NCBI GenBank assembly: GCA_035765195.1
Contig: DASTYC010000046.1
Span: forward strand, 62,001-126,000
Length of the DNA: 64,000 nt
DNA from: CALAED01 sp035765195
Lineage (GTDB): Bacteria > Actinomycetota > Actinomycetes > Streptosporangiales > Streptosporangiaceae
Direction of reading: 5' to 3'
In this document: piece after piece, positions 34,095 through 43,754 of the stretch
How the letters are laid out: the number at the start of each line of letters is the position of its first letter
Numbering within the stretch: the stretch's first letter is position 1
Made by a program: the position numbers and the translations under genes
Notes under the pieces: model-generated
What the model was told of the DNA's origin: nothing
Seen by the model: the letters and a program-made list of their open reading frames with translations, nothing else
The model's database searches: none

Positions 34095-34552
34095 GCCACG
34101 CTCCGCATCCCGCCGAGCGCGTAGGGCGCGAGCGCCCGACTCAACGCCTCGGGTACCCGCGTCGGCACGGTGACGTTGTTCGGGCCGCGCATGCACGCGA
34201 CCCGCTGCCTGCCGCGGGCGACAAAGGTCTCCAGGCCGTCCGGCCCGAGCCGCAGGTAATCGAAACCGAACTCGAGTTGCGTCTGCGCGATGTCGATGAG
34301 ATGCATCCTGATCGAGATCTCGTCGAACGCGGTCACCTCGGCGAAGAATTCGCACTCGACCTTCAGGGTGAACAATTTCAAGTCGTCGCGAAGCTCCGCC
34401 AGGATCTCCGGCGCGCGCTGTTTGAGGAACATCTCCCGGCAACGGCCCTGCCAGCGCAGGTAGTTCGTGTAATAGACGTTGCCGACGATATTGGTCTCTT
34501 CGAATCCGACCGTATGCCGGTACTCGAAGTAGTTCTCGTGAGAGTCGGTCAT
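34091..34552 (-). CDS. enediyne thioesterase E10 (hot-dog fold)
   Basis: A 153-residue protein, its start overlapping the polyketide synthase stop (ATGA). The opening NYFEYRHTVGFEETNIVGNVYYTNYLRWQGRCREMFL is the strongly conserved start of SgcE10/CalE7-type thioesterases, which release the linear polyene from the enediyne synthase as a tetramer. Later DLKLFTLKVECEFFAEVTAFDEISIRMHL and LEFGFDYLR follow the family. Asn and Tyr in the VGNVYYTNYL segment line the active site in known members. Position after the synthase is the usual one. Confidence 0.95.
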   Translation of the reverse strand: MTDSHENYFEYRHTVGFEETNIVGNVYYTNYLRWQGRCREMFLKQRAPEILAELRDDLKLFTLKVECEFFAEVTAFDEISIRMHLIDIAQTQLEFGFDYLRLGPDGLETFVARGRQRVACMRGPNNVTVPTRVPEALSRALAPYALGGMRSVA

Positions 34553-37500
34553 GCCTGAGGTCCCCCTTCACTGAGAACGGCGAAGACGACCGGGGCGGGC
34601 GCGTCCCGCAGGGTCGTCGCGAGCGTCACGACCCGCGGGCCGCGGCCCGACGGGCCGCCGGACGGGCCGCCGGATGAAAGAACCACCCATGGGCCGGGCC
34701 CGGCGGAGATCAAGGTGAGGGGCGCGCCGGCGGACAGCCCCGCCTTGCGCTGGCATTCGATCGCCGCCCACACCCTGGTCCCGGCGGTGTCGGCCCCCTC
34801 GCCCGTCTCGGCGGCGATCAGCCGGGCCAGCGACGCGTGGACGCCCAGCAGCGTCGCCCACTCGCGGGCCGGGCGGGTGGCGATCGTCTCCACGTCACAC
34901 GCGACCATCGCCTCGGCGCCGGCGGCGACCACCCCGAGGGTAAGCCCGGGTGCGTGCGACGCGGAGATCGTCCATGGTCCGCCGACCTCGGGCCGGCCGT
35001 CCGGCCGGTACCTGACGGCGACCGGGCGGCCCGACGCGCGGCTCACGGCCAGGGCGGTACGGGCCCGCCGACCCGGGACCGCCCGCCCGGCGCCGTTCGA
35101 GACCGCGGATTCGTCGGGCTCGACGGCGACCGCCACGCGAACGCCGAGCAAGTCCTCCACCGAACGCTGGATGTAGGGGCCGAGCAGCGCGGCCGCCCAG
35201 GGCCCCCGGCCGTCGCGCTTGCCCACCGCCCGCAGCCGCAGCCCCTCCCACCGTTCGGCGACTACGCCCGCGCCGTCGCGCACCTCGATGTCGTACACGT
35301 AGGTGTCGCCCTCTCGGCGCCGCTCGACGGCGCGGCAGCGCACGAGCCCGGTCGCCGCGGTGCCCGCGCCGGTGATGTACACCCGGTCGATCCCGGCCGG
35401 CAGCAGCGTCGCATCCGGGACGCACACCTGATTGCCGTGCATCAACGCGTCGCGCATACCGGGGTCGCCCAGCAACAGCCGTCCGGGCAGGAACCGGGCG
35501 AACCAGTCGTCTGTCGCACCGCAGGCCACGTCGGCGTCGACCTCGCGGGCGGCGGCCCGCCGGTATCGCCGCAGCCGGTGGAACCGCGCGCCCTGGAACA
35601 GCACGTCACCGTACAGGTCACGGGCCGGGTCCAGCGGCACAGGCGGCAGCGGCTCGCCGGCGTCCCCGCCCGGCGGTCCGTCCGGCGCTGCGTCCGGCGG
35701 TCCGTCCGGCGGTGCGTCCGGCATCGCCGGTGCCGCCGCCGCGTCCGGGTAGCGCAGCGTCGCCCGGAAGTGCTCGGCGGCGAAGTCGGTCTCCGCGCTC
35801 CTGATGGACACGGCGACAAGGTCCTCATCGGTCGCGGTCGCGGCGATCCGGATCTTGGTGGTGCCGTCGGGCGGCACCACGATCGGCCGGAGGAACTCCA
35901 CGTCCTCGAAGACCGGCACCTCGGTGCGTCCCGTACCGGCGGAGGCGACCTGCGCCATCGCCTCCATCCCCATGACGGCGGGCCACAGCAGGTTGCCGTC
36001 GAGGCGATGATCGCCGAGGTAGAGATCGGTCCCCGGATTCAGCTCGACCTCGGTGACCAGCTCGACGCCGTGGTAGTGGACCAGCGGCCGGTCCACGTAA
36101 CGCAGCAACGGCAGCTCGGGCCGTTCGCGGCGCATGGTGTCGATCGCGCCCATGCGGCCGCCGACCACCACCGTGCCGGGCGCATCGGGGTCGCTCACCA
36201 GCCGCCGCAGGATCCGTACGCCCTGATCGGGCGTGATCGGCGTGATGCCGTCGCGGGCCAGCGTCTCCGCGACGGCCAGCCGCTCGCCCATCCCGATACC
36301 GGACCAGACCGACCACTCCAGGCACAGCGCGCGGCATCCGGAACGGCGTGCCGCCTCGCGCGTGATCTCGGCCAGCCATTCGTTGGCCGCGGCGTAGTGC
36401 GCCTCGCCGGGCAGCCCGGTGCGGCCGAGGATGCTGCCGAACGTCACGAGCAGCCGCAGCCGCGCCGGGTCGATCGCCGCCAGCACCGCCCGCAGCCCGT
36501 CGACCTTGGGCGCGAACGTGCGCCGCAGCTCGTCCATGTCGAGAGCGGCCAGCAGCGCCGGTTCGTTGCGCCCGGCGCCGTGCAGCACCGCGGTGATCGG
36601 GCCGAGCGACTCGGCCAGGTCCGTCACGGCGTTCCGCACGGCGGCCGGATCGGTGACGTCCGCGCGGGCATACCGTACGGTCACCCCGCCGTCGGCCATG
36701 CGGCGCAGCGCGGCCGCCAGCTCAGCGTCCTGATCGACGGCCGCGCGCCCGAGGATGGCCAGCCGGGCGCCGCTGTCGGCGGCCAGCGCCAGCGCGCATT
36801 CGGCCGTGATGCCCTTCCCGCCGCCCGTCACCAGCATCACGTCGCCCTCGCCGAGCGGCGCGCGGCCGCGCGCCTGGCGGACGGGCAGCGCCCGAAGAGT
36901 CGGGACCCGCCGGGCGCCGTCTTCGTCGTAGTGGACCTCGGCGCAGCCGTCGGTCGCCCGCACCTCGGCGACCACCTTCGCGACCACATGGTCGACCTCC
37001 GGCCGCGGCTCAGCGGGGAGGTGCACGATCGTGACGCGCAGCCACGGCGCCTCCTGCCGCAGCGTCTTGGCGAGACCGGCGGCGCCCCGGCCGCTTTGCA
37101 CCAGGACGAAGCGATCGAACCGGCCACCTCCGTTGCCGTTGCCGTTTCCGTTGCCGCCCTGGACGCCCGTGGTACCCGCGACGGCCGCCTGCGCGCCCGC
37201 CAGGGCCGGTTCGAGATCATCCACGTCGTGCCCGGCGGCCAGGCACACCACCACTCCGGAGCCGAGACTCGCCCGCTCCAGCCCGCTCCGCAGCGGCTCG
37301 GCGAGCGGGTGGCCGGCGGACGCGTACACCCGCCACGGTCCGGGCGTCGCCGCCCCGCCGCCGGGGGACACGGGCGGCAGCGGCAGGTCGTCGTGGTCGA
37401 CGCGGAACGCCCGCACCCATTCCGCGGCGCCGGCCGCCTCGGGCGCCGGTCCCGCGGCGGCCGCCCCGCCGGGTCCGCCGGGCTCGGAGGTGGCGGCGAT

Positions 37501-40500
37501 CGTGTCGAGCGCCTCGGCCAGTTCCCGAACGGTCGCGGTGGCGACGTTCGTCGGGGCCCGCAGCGCCGGCCGGCCCAGCCGCTGGGCGACCTGGTTGACG
37601 ATCTGGCCCACCGTGATGGAACTCAGGTGCAGGTCGTCGAGCAGTCTGCTGTCGCCGGTCACCATGGCGACGGGCAGTTCCGCGCGCTGGGCCACCAGGC
37701 TGCGCAGCGTCTCCAGGCTCGGCGCCCCCGTTTCCCCGGGCGGCACAGCGGGCGTTTCCTCGAGTGCCGCGGACGTCGTCGCGGACATCGGAGCGGACAT
37801 CGGAGCGGACATCGGAGCGGACATCGGACCGGACGTCGGGGCCGCGGACCGCGCCGCGGGCGGCGCCGAGGCCGGCGCCGGGGCCGGCCGCACCGTATGC
37901 CGGCGGCCCGCCGGATTCTCGCACGGGTTGGTGAAGAACCGCGGCGCGGCGCCGATCGTCAGCGGGCGCGTGAGCCGATCAGCGAACAGCGCCCCGTGCC
38001 GCAGCGGCGCGCCGGCCACGAACGCGGCGGCCACCACGCTGAGCAGCCCGTACAGCGACTCGTCCTCGGTGTCGAGCGCGAGCGCCGGCACGTCCGTCAC
38101 CCCCGCGGCGAGTCTGGTCAGCACGCGCCCGGGACCGACCTCGACGAACAGGTCGATGTCCTTCGCCGCCTGCTCGACCGCCTGGGCGAACAGCACCGGA
38201 GCGGTGATCTGCCCGCGCAGCAGGTGCGCGATGTCGGCCCCGGCGGGCAGCGGCTCGCCGGTGACGGTCGAGATGATCCGCCGGCCGATCGGCGCGAACT
38301 CCTTGCCGGCCAGCCAGCCGCCGAAGGCGTCGGCGGCCGGGGCCACCAGCGGGGAGTGGAACGCGAGAGAGACCGGCAGGTGGGTCCAGTGCACCCCCGC
38401 CCCGTCGGCCCGGCGGCCAAAGGCCTCGATCGCCTCCGCCGACCCGGCGATGACGGTCTGTTCTGGGCCGTTGTACCCGGCGATGACGACGGGCAGACCG
38501 GCGGCCAGCCCGGACACGACCGGCGGCGCCGCGCCGACCCCGGCCATGGTGCCGGGGGCGGAGTGCGCGGTCATGATCCGGCCGCGGGCGGCGGCCAGCC
38601 GCGGCAGCAGGTCCGCGTCGATGGCGCCCGCCCAATGCAGCGCCGTGATCTCGCCGAGGCTGTGTCCGACCGCGACCTCCGCTTCGACGCCGAGCACGGC
38701 CAGCGCGCGCAGCGCCGCCATCGAATCGGTGACGATGCGCGGTTGCGCGACGGCTGTCGCCACCGGGTCGCCGCCGGCCGCCGTCAGGCCGCCGCCGGTG
38801 GTCGCCGCGGCCCGGCCGTAGACATCCTCGACCTCGGCGAAGCGGCGGCGCAGCGCGCCGCCGGTCGTGGTCCGGCCGCCGGAGCCCTGCCCGGGAAACA
38901 GGTAGCCGATCCTGCCGCGTCCGCGCGCGAGCCCGAGATGGCCGCCGTCGGCGCCGACCAGCGAGATCTCCCCCGCCTCCAGCGTCTCCAGCACGTGCCG
39001 CAGCCGCCGCGCGGCGTCCTCCGGCGATGAGACCACCACCGCCGCCCGCCACGGCAGGTCGCGCACCTCGCGTTGCAGGGTGACCGCCAGGTCGCCGAGC
39101 TGCGCGTACGACAGGGCCGGCACGACCTCGCCCAGCCGCGCGATCCGCTCGCGCAGCTGCTCGGGCGTGGCGCCGTCGAACAAGAGCAGCTCGGCGTCCT
39201 GGACCGACGACGCCAGCGCCGCCGTCCGCTCGTCGAACGAGGGCCGGCCGCCGCCGTCTCCGGTCTCCGGCGCGGTGCCGTTCTCCAGCACGATGTGGGT
39301 GTTGATGCCGCCGAAGCCCATCGAGGTGATCCCGGCCCGGACCGGTGCTCCGGCCGGCCACGGCTCGGCCTTGCGCAGCACGCGCAATGTCGCGGACTCA
39401 TCGGTGAGCAGCGGATGCGGTTCGACGCAGCCGATCGCGGGCGGCAGCACCCGTTCGTGGACCGCCAGCACGGCCTTGATGAGGCCGGCCACCCCCGCCG
39501 CCGCCTTGGTATGGCCGATCACCCCCTTGATCGAGCTGATCGCGGCGGGCGCGGCAGACGCCGCGGCCGCGGCTCTGGCCGACGAGAGCGCCGTCAACTC
39601 GGTCGCGTCGCCGACCGGCGTGCCCGTCCCGTGCCCTTCGAACATCGGCACCGTGCCGATGTCGAAGCCGGCCCGCTCGTACGCTCGGCGCAGCGCCAGC
39701 CGGTATCCGCCGATCTCCGGGCGGGTGATGCCGCCGTGGCCGTCGGAGGAGATGCCCCAGCCGACGATCTCGGCGTACACGCGGTGGCCGCCGGCCACGG
39801 CGTCCCGCGTCCGCATCACCACGACCATGCCGCAGCCCTCGCCGGGCCAAAAGCCGTTGGAACCGCGGTCGTAGACGCGCATCTCGCGCGCCGCGAGCGC
39901 GCCGGTCTTCGCGAAGCCCACCAGCTCGAAGGGGTCTATCGACAGATCGACCCCGCCGGCGATCGCCACATCGATGTCGCCGTCGACCAGCGCCTTGCAC
40001 GCGGTCGCCACGGACAGCAGCGACGAGGAGCAGGCGCCGTCGACGGTGTACCCGCCGCCCTTGAGGTCGAAGTAGTTGCAGATGCGACCGGCGATGGTGT
40101 TGGACAACCCGCCGGCCAGGGTGTCCTCGTCGATCGCGGGGAACGCGCTCTTGTACCGCGACTCGAGACCCTCGATGAACGCGTCGACGCGCGCCGCGTC
40201 CCAATCCTCGGCGGCCAGCGCCGCCGCGACGGTGTGCCGGACGTACGGCCAGCGCAGGCGCATCACGTTGGCCCGCGTGAACTCCCCGGTCAACGTGTTG
40301 CCCACGATCACGCCGGTGCGTTCCCGCGGCAGCCCCTCCCCCATCGGGAAGCCGGCGTCCGCCAGCGCCCGCGCGGCCATGTCGAGCGCGAGCCAGTGGG
40401 TGAGATCCGTCGACCGGAACGTGCTGCCCGCGATCTTGTAGCCGACGCGGTCGAACTCATAGCCCTCGATGACCGCCGCGTACCGCGAGTAGAAGCGGTC

Positions 40501-40662
40501 GGGAGCGGCCGGGTCGGCGTCCCAGTAGTCCTCCAGCCGCATCCGCTCGTCGGGCAGCCGCCGGAAGGCGCGCCGCCCGGCGACGGCGTTCTCCCACAGC
40601 TCCCGGGGGGACGCGGCGTCCGGGTAACGGCAGGCCATGCCGACGACCGCGAGTCTAGACAC
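34549..40662 (-). CDS. iterative type I enediyne polyketide synthase (PksE)
   Basis: About 2037 residues. I start at the GTG giving MSRLAVVGMACRYPDA, with AGAAGGGCGG upstream, eight codons inside the first possible GTG. Domains in order: KS (Cys near 211 in DGACSSSL, His near 344 in EGHGTGT and 384 in GHTKAAAG), AT-like (Ser near 668 in GHSLGE), ACP (about 985-1055, Ser near 1014 in DDLHLSSITVGQ), KR (GGGKGIT near 1280; GSILGR...YAAANEW), DH (DHRLDGNLLWP near 1590) and a C-terminal phosphopantetheinyl transferase domain (VACDVETI...WAAIECQRKAGL). This self-activating layout occurs only in enediyne synthases and makes the octaketide polyene precursor. Low-complexity linkers: repeated MSAP near 955 and NGNGNGNG near 1170. 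Confidence 0.97.
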   Translation of the reverse strand: MSRLAVVGMACRYPDAASPRELWENAVAGRRAFRRLPDERMRLEDYWDADPAAPDRFYSRYAAVIEGYEFDRVGYKIAGSTFRSTDLTHWLALDMAARALADAGFPMGEGLPRERTGVIVGNTLTGEFTRANVMRLRWPYVRHTVAAALAAEDWDAARVDAFIEGLESRYKSAFPAIDEDTLAGGLSNTIAGRICNYFDLKGGGYTVDGACSSSLLSVATACKALVDGDIDVAIAGGVDLSIDPFELVGFAKTGALAAREMRVYDRGSNGFWPGEGCGMVVVMRTRDAVAGGHRVYAEIVGWGISSDGHGGITRPEIGGYRLALRRAYERAGFDIGTVPMFEGHGTGTPVGDATELTALSSARAAAAASAAPAAISSIKGVIGHTKAAAGVAGLIKAVLAVHERVLPPAIGCVEPHPLLTDESATLRVLRKAEPWPAGAPVRAGITSMGFGGINTHIVLENGTAPETGDGGGRPSFDERTAALASSVQDAELLLFDGATPEQLRERIARLGEVVPALSYAQLGDLAVTLQREVRDLPWRAAVVVSSPEDAARRLRHVLETLEAGEISLVGADGGHLGLARGRGRIGYLFPGQGSGGRTTTGGALRRRFAEVEDVYGRAAATTGGGLTAAGGDPVATAVAQPRIVTDSMAALRALAVLGVEAEVAVGHSLGEITALHWAGAIDADLLPRLAAARGRIMTAHSAPGTMAGVGAAPPVVSGLAAGLPVVIAGYNGPEQTVIAGSAEAIEAFGRRADGAGVHWTHLPVSLAFHSPLVAPAADAFGGWLAGKEFAPIGRRIISTVTGEPLPAGADIAHLLRGQITAPVLFAQAVEQAAKDIDLFVEVGPGRVLTRLAAGVTDVPALALDTEDESLYGLLSVVAAAFVAGAPLRHGALFADRLTRPLTIGAAPRFFTNPCENPAGRRHTVRPAPAPASAPPAARSAAPTSGPMSAPMSAPMSAPMSATTSAALEETPAVPPGETGAPSLETLRSLVAQRAELPVAMVTGDSRLLDDLHLSSITVGQIVNQVAQRLGRPALRAPTNVATATVRELAEALDTIAATSEPGGPGGAAAAGPAPEAAGAAEWVRAFRVDHDDLPLPPVSPGGGAATPGPWRVYASAGHPLAEPLRSGLERASLGSGVVVCLAAGHDVDDLEPALAGAQAAVAGTTGVQGGNGNGNGNGGGRFDRFVLVQSGRGAAGLAKTLRQEAPWLRVTIVHLPAEPRPEVDHVVAKVVAEVRATDGCAEVHYDEDGARRVPTLRALPVRQARGRAPLGEGDVMLVTGGGKGITAECALALAADSGARLAILGRAAVDQDAELAAALRRMADGGVTVRYARADVTDPAAVRNAVTDLAESLGPITAVLHGAGRNEPALLAALDMDELRRTFAPKVDGLRAVLAAIDPARLRLLVTFGSILGRTGLPGEAHYAAANEWLAEITREAARRSGCRALCLEWSVWSGIGMGERLAVAETLARDGITPITPDQGVRILRRLVSDPDAPGTVVVGGRMGAIDTMRRERPELPLLRYVDRPLVHYHGVELVTEVELNPGTDLYLGDHRLDGNLLWPAVMGMEAMAQVASAGTGRTEVPVFEDVEFLRPIVVPPDGTTKIRIAATATDEDLVAVSIRSAETDFAAEHFRATLRYPDAAAAPAMPDAPPDGPPDAAPDGPPGGDAGEPLPPVPLDPARDLYGDVLFQGARFHRLRRYRRAAAREVDADVACGATDDWFARFLPGRLLLGDPGMRDALMHGNQVCVPDATLLPAGIDRVYITGAGTAATGLVRCRAVERRREGDTYVYDIEVRDGAGVVAERWEGLRLRAVGKRDGRGPWAAALLGPYIQRSVEDLLGVRVAVAVEPDESAVSNGAGRAVPGRRARTALAVSRASGRPVAVRYRPDGRPEVGGPWTISASHAPGLTLGVVAAGAEAMVACDVETIATRPAREWATLLGVHASLARLIAAETGEGADTAGTRVWAAIECQRKAGLSAGAPLTLISAGPGPWVVLSSGGPSGGPSGRGPRVVTLATTLRDAPAPVVFAVLSEGGPQA

Positions 40663-40686
40663 CGAGCACCGCCCTTCTGTTCGCAC

Positions 40687-41724
40687 TCATGCCGGCACGA
40701 TCTTGGGCCGTGCCGGCTGTCCGGCGGCCGCGCCGTCGGCCACCGCTATCGCCGGGACGCCGCCGGCCGCCGCATGGCCGTCCTGGTGCGCCGCGGCCTC
40801 CTGGGAGGCGGTCTGGCGCGCGAAGTGCAGCGCCCACAGGAACGCGCCGCGGCCGAGACAGACGGCGGCGGTGGCGAAGAAGAGCCCGTAGGTGATGCCC
40901 GCGCCGGCACAGCAGGCGTACGCCACGCCGATCGCCCCGCCGAAGGCGACCTGTGACGCGGGCTTGGACGGGCTCGTCCCCGGATCGGTGATCATGTAGT
41001 TGGTGAAGAGCACGAAGGCGACCCCGGTCATCGAGCCGAGCGCCCCGAGGATGGCGGTGTCGAGCACGACCCCGCGGACGATCGCCTGCAGGACGTAGAC
41101 CGCCAGCCAGCCCATGACCAGCGGCATCCGGTCGGTCAGCTTGGCGTTGAGCATGGTCCCCGCCGCGAAGATCGCGGCCGGGATGATCCAGTCGAGCGGG
41201 CCGGCGACGTACTCGGTGAAGTGGTACGGCGGCGCGATGCTAACCCAGGGGAACAGCAGCAAGATCACGACGAGGCCGAGGTTGGACGGGTTCATGTAGT
41301 GCCTCGGCCTGCCCCGGACCGGCGCCCGCAGCACCCATTTCCCGCCGACGGCGACCACGACCCCGAAGAGCATGACCCAGATCTGGTCGTTGACGTAGAT
41401 CAGCATGTTCAGCGCGAGCGACGTGATGTGCGCGGGATAGAGGAACTCCATCACCCCGCGGACGCCGTTCCCGCGGAACCGCGGCGCGCGCCGCTCCGTC
41501 TTGGCGCCGAGCATCTCGAGCCCGATCTCCACCGCGTACCCGGTGGCCACCGCGACGAAGGGCCACACCCACGGTTGCTCGAACCCGAGCACGGTGTAGC
41601 CGAGGATGTTGAACACCGTGATCGAGACCGCGAAGTTGCGCAGCGCCTTGACGACCTTCGGGGAATGGCGAGGGGCGGCCGGCGGCGGCACGTCCGTGTT
41701 CGTCAGTTCCTTGAGTTGCGTCAC
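40687..41724 (-). CDS. enediyne protein E5 (UnbU family membrane protein)
   Basis: A 345-residue protein starting at GTG with a strong AGGAGGGGAG. It has about eight to nine hydrophobic segments, for example ITVFNILGYTVLGF, VMLFGVVVAVGGKWVL, LGLVVILLLFPWVSI and GAIGVAYACCAGAGITYGLFF. Conserved parts include RPRHYMNPSNLGLVV and NYMITDPGTSPSKPASQVAFGG, typical of the UnbU/E5 family found in all enediyne core cassettes. The biochemical role in the family is not established. It is 24 bases upstream of the synthase start. Confidence 0.93.
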   Translation of the reverse strand: MTQLKELTNTDVPPPAAPRHSPKVVKALRNFAVSITVFNILGYTVLGFEQPWVWPFVAVATGYAVEIGLEMLGAKTERRAPRFRGNGVRGVMEFLYPAHITSLALNMLIYVNDQIWVMLFGVVVAVGGKWVLRAPVRGRPRHYMNPSNLGLVVILLLFPWVSIAPPYHFTEYVAGPLDWIIPAAIFAAGTMLNAKLTDRMPLVMGWLAVYVLQAIVRGVVLDTAILGALGSMTGVAFVLFTNYMITDPGTSPSKPASQVAFGGAIGVAYACCAGAGITYGLFFATAAVCLGRGAFLWALHFARQTASQEAAAHQDGHAAAGGVPAIAVADGAAAGQPARPKIVPA

Positions 41725-41738
41725 TGTCGTCTCCCCTC

Positions 41739-43751
41739 CTATTTCCCGGCGCGCTGAGCCGGGAGCCGCTCGATGGCCTGTGAACCGAGCCGGAGCTCAT
41801 GCCACCCCGGCATCAGCCGAAGTTCCTGGGCGCGCACCACGCCGGTCCGGTCGCGCCACTGCAGGCGCACCTGTACCGGCCCGGTGACGCGCTCGCCCAG
41901 ACCGATGTGGATCTCGTGGCTGCGCTTGCCGGAGTGACCGCTGCCGCCGTCCACGCGGGCCAGCTGCGTACGGCCGTCCGGCGTCGTCACGGTCGCCTGT
42001 GCCCCGACCACCGGCGAACCCGGGGCGGGCAGCGCTCCCCGCCCGGCGGCAGCGGCGGCGGGATCGGCGGCGTCATGAGTGAGCCGCAGCCCGAGGAAGG
42101 CGCCCCGGCTCGGGCTGTCGTTGTGATAGAACACCGGCTCGTCCCACTGCCGCGCCACGGCCATGTCGAGGCGGCCGTCGCCGTCGGCGTCCCCGGTGGC
42201 GATGCCGCGCGTGGGCACCGGGATGGCGAGCCCCAGCGAGCCGGCGACGTTGACGTACCTGCCGTTGGCCTCCCGCGCGAAGAAGTGCAACGTCTGGTTG
42301 CCGGCGATGTCGTCGCCGACCTTGACGTGCGGCCACCAGGCCTCGTCGGCGAGCAGCTCGTCGTTGGCCATGGCCAGCTCCTGCAACTGCGCCCAGCGGT
42401 TGACCTCGCCTCGGACGAACCCGGTGGCCTGGACGATCGCCGGGTCGCCGGTGTTGTCGAAGTCGGCCAGCTTGACGTCCCAGCCCCAGCCCGACCATGC
42501 CGTGCCGGCCTGCGCGCTGCGGTCCCGCCACGGCGCCACCCCGCGCCGCAGGTCCGCGCGCACCTCGGCCTGGCTGCGCGCCGTGGACATGAACTGGAAG
42601 TTGCTCTCCTGCAGGCCGAACGTCGTGGTGATGTTGCTGACGAACCAGTCGTAGATCCCGTCGTGGTCAAGGTCGGCGAAGTCGACGCCCATGCCCTTGA
42701 AGGAGTCCCGCCCGACCAGCTTGGACTTGGGTGTCAGCGCCCTGCCGGCGCCCTTCACCTCGGCGAACCTGATCGTGCCCGGGACCGACCGGTTGTACAG
42801 GAGCGCGTCCGGGCCGTGGTCTTGTGCGATGTACAGCTCTGGCCGCTGGTCGCCGTCGAGGTCGTTGGCGCCGACGCCGAGGACCCAGCCCTTGGACACG
42901 TCCCTGGGCAGGGCGTCGTTCACCTGCCGGTAGGCGATCGAGGGCCGCGCGTCCGCCGTGCCCGCCGTGCCCGCCGTCCAGCGGAAGAAGTAGTCAGCAC
43001 CGCCGTTGGCCGCGTCGGACAGCGAGCGGTTCATCGCCACGCCGCCCCTGACGGTGTCGTCCAGCACCGGGCCGTGCGGGAAGTAGTTGCCGATGTAGAT
43101 GTCGGCGTGGCCGTCGCCGTCGAAGTCGTCGACCGCGGCCGCGTTGCTGTTCCACTGCGGCCCGCGATACGTCGCGCCGCCCGCGTTCGGCACCAGCTCG
43201 ACCGGAAGGTAGGCGGCGGCGGTCAGCGCGGTGGCGCCGGCCCGGGCCAGATGGACGATCGGGGTCCGGCCCCACATGTAGACGAGCAGGTCCATCCGCC
43301 CGTCCTCGTTGAAGTCGCCGGGAACGCAGCCCATCGGGGCCATCGCGGCGTTCATCGGCAGGTCGCCGGTGCCGAGCGCGAACGGCGCGTACCGGTTCGC
43401 GCGGGCTCCGGGGGTCGGCGTCACCACGACCTGGTCGATGCGCGGGTCGGTGACGCACAGGTCGTTGGCCAGGCCGTCGCCGTCGAGGTCGTTCATGGCG
43501 ATCCCGGCGCCGACCGAGGAGATCCATGCGTTGATGTGCGCATAGTCCTTGTTGACCCGGCGGACCGTTTGGTGCCGGAAGCCGCCCGGCAGCGCGATCG
43601 ACATCGGCGTGAAGGCATACCGGCTCGCCACATCGGCCCGCTCTCCGGCGGGTGCCGACGGCAGCCGGGCCATGAGGAACATTCCGACGGCCAGGGCCAC
43701 GACCACGATTCCCGGCAAATGGCGACGCAACCGGCCACGCATGGCGGTCAT
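41739..43751 (-). CDS. enediyne protein E4 (UnbV, FG-GAP repeats)
   Basis: A 670-residue protein, ATG behind GGGGAGGTG. A signal anchor (LPGIVVVALAVGMFLMARL) is followed by FG-GAP/VCBS calcium-site repeats (DLDGDGLANDLCVTD, DFNEDGRMDLLVYM, DFDGDGHADIYIGN, DADGDGRLDMAVAR) and a C-terminal UnbV domain (GSPVVGAQATVTTPDGRTQLARVDGGSGHSGKRSHEIHIGLGE). E4 is a constant member of enediyne cassettes; its role is not settled. It lies between E3 and E5. A longer relative is at 11041-13245. Confidence 0.93.
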   Translation of the reverse strand: MTAMRGRLRRHLPGIVVVALAVGMFLMARLPSAPAGERADVASRYAFTPMSIALPGGFRHQTVRRVNKDYAHINAWISSVGAGIAMNDLDGDGLANDLCVTDPRIDQVVVTPTPGARANRYAPFALGTGDLPMNAAMAPMGCVPGDFNEDGRMDLLVYMWGRTPIVHLARAGATALTAAAYLPVELVPNAGGATYRGPQWNSNAAAVDDFDGDGHADIYIGNYFPHGPVLDDTVRGGVAMNRSLSDAANGGADYFFRWTAGTAGTADARPSIAYRQVNDALPRDVSKGWVLGVGANDLDGDQRPELYIAQDHGPDALLYNRSVPGTIRFAEVKGAGRALTPKSKLVGRDSFKGMGVDFADLDHDGIYDWFVSNITTTFGLQESNFQFMSTARSQAEVRADLRRGVAPWRDRSAQAGTAWSGWGWDVKLADFDNTGDPAIVQATGFVRGEVNRWAQLQELAMANDELLADEAWWPHVKVGDDIAGNQTLHFFAREANGRYVNVAGSLGLAIPVPTRGIATGDADGDGRLDMAVARQWDEPVFYHNDSPSRGAFLGLRLTHDAADPAAAAAGRGALPAPGSPVVGAQATVTTPDGRTQLARVDGGSGHSGKRSHEIHIGLGERVTGPVQVRLQWRDRTGVVRAQELRLMPGWHELRLGSQAIERLPAQRAGK

Positions 43752-43754
43752 GCG

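Noticed and set aside
34837..39030. 1397-codon open frame on the + strand
   Set aside because: It is antisense to the enediyne synthase; long antisense frames are common in DNA of this GC content and the product is low-complexity.
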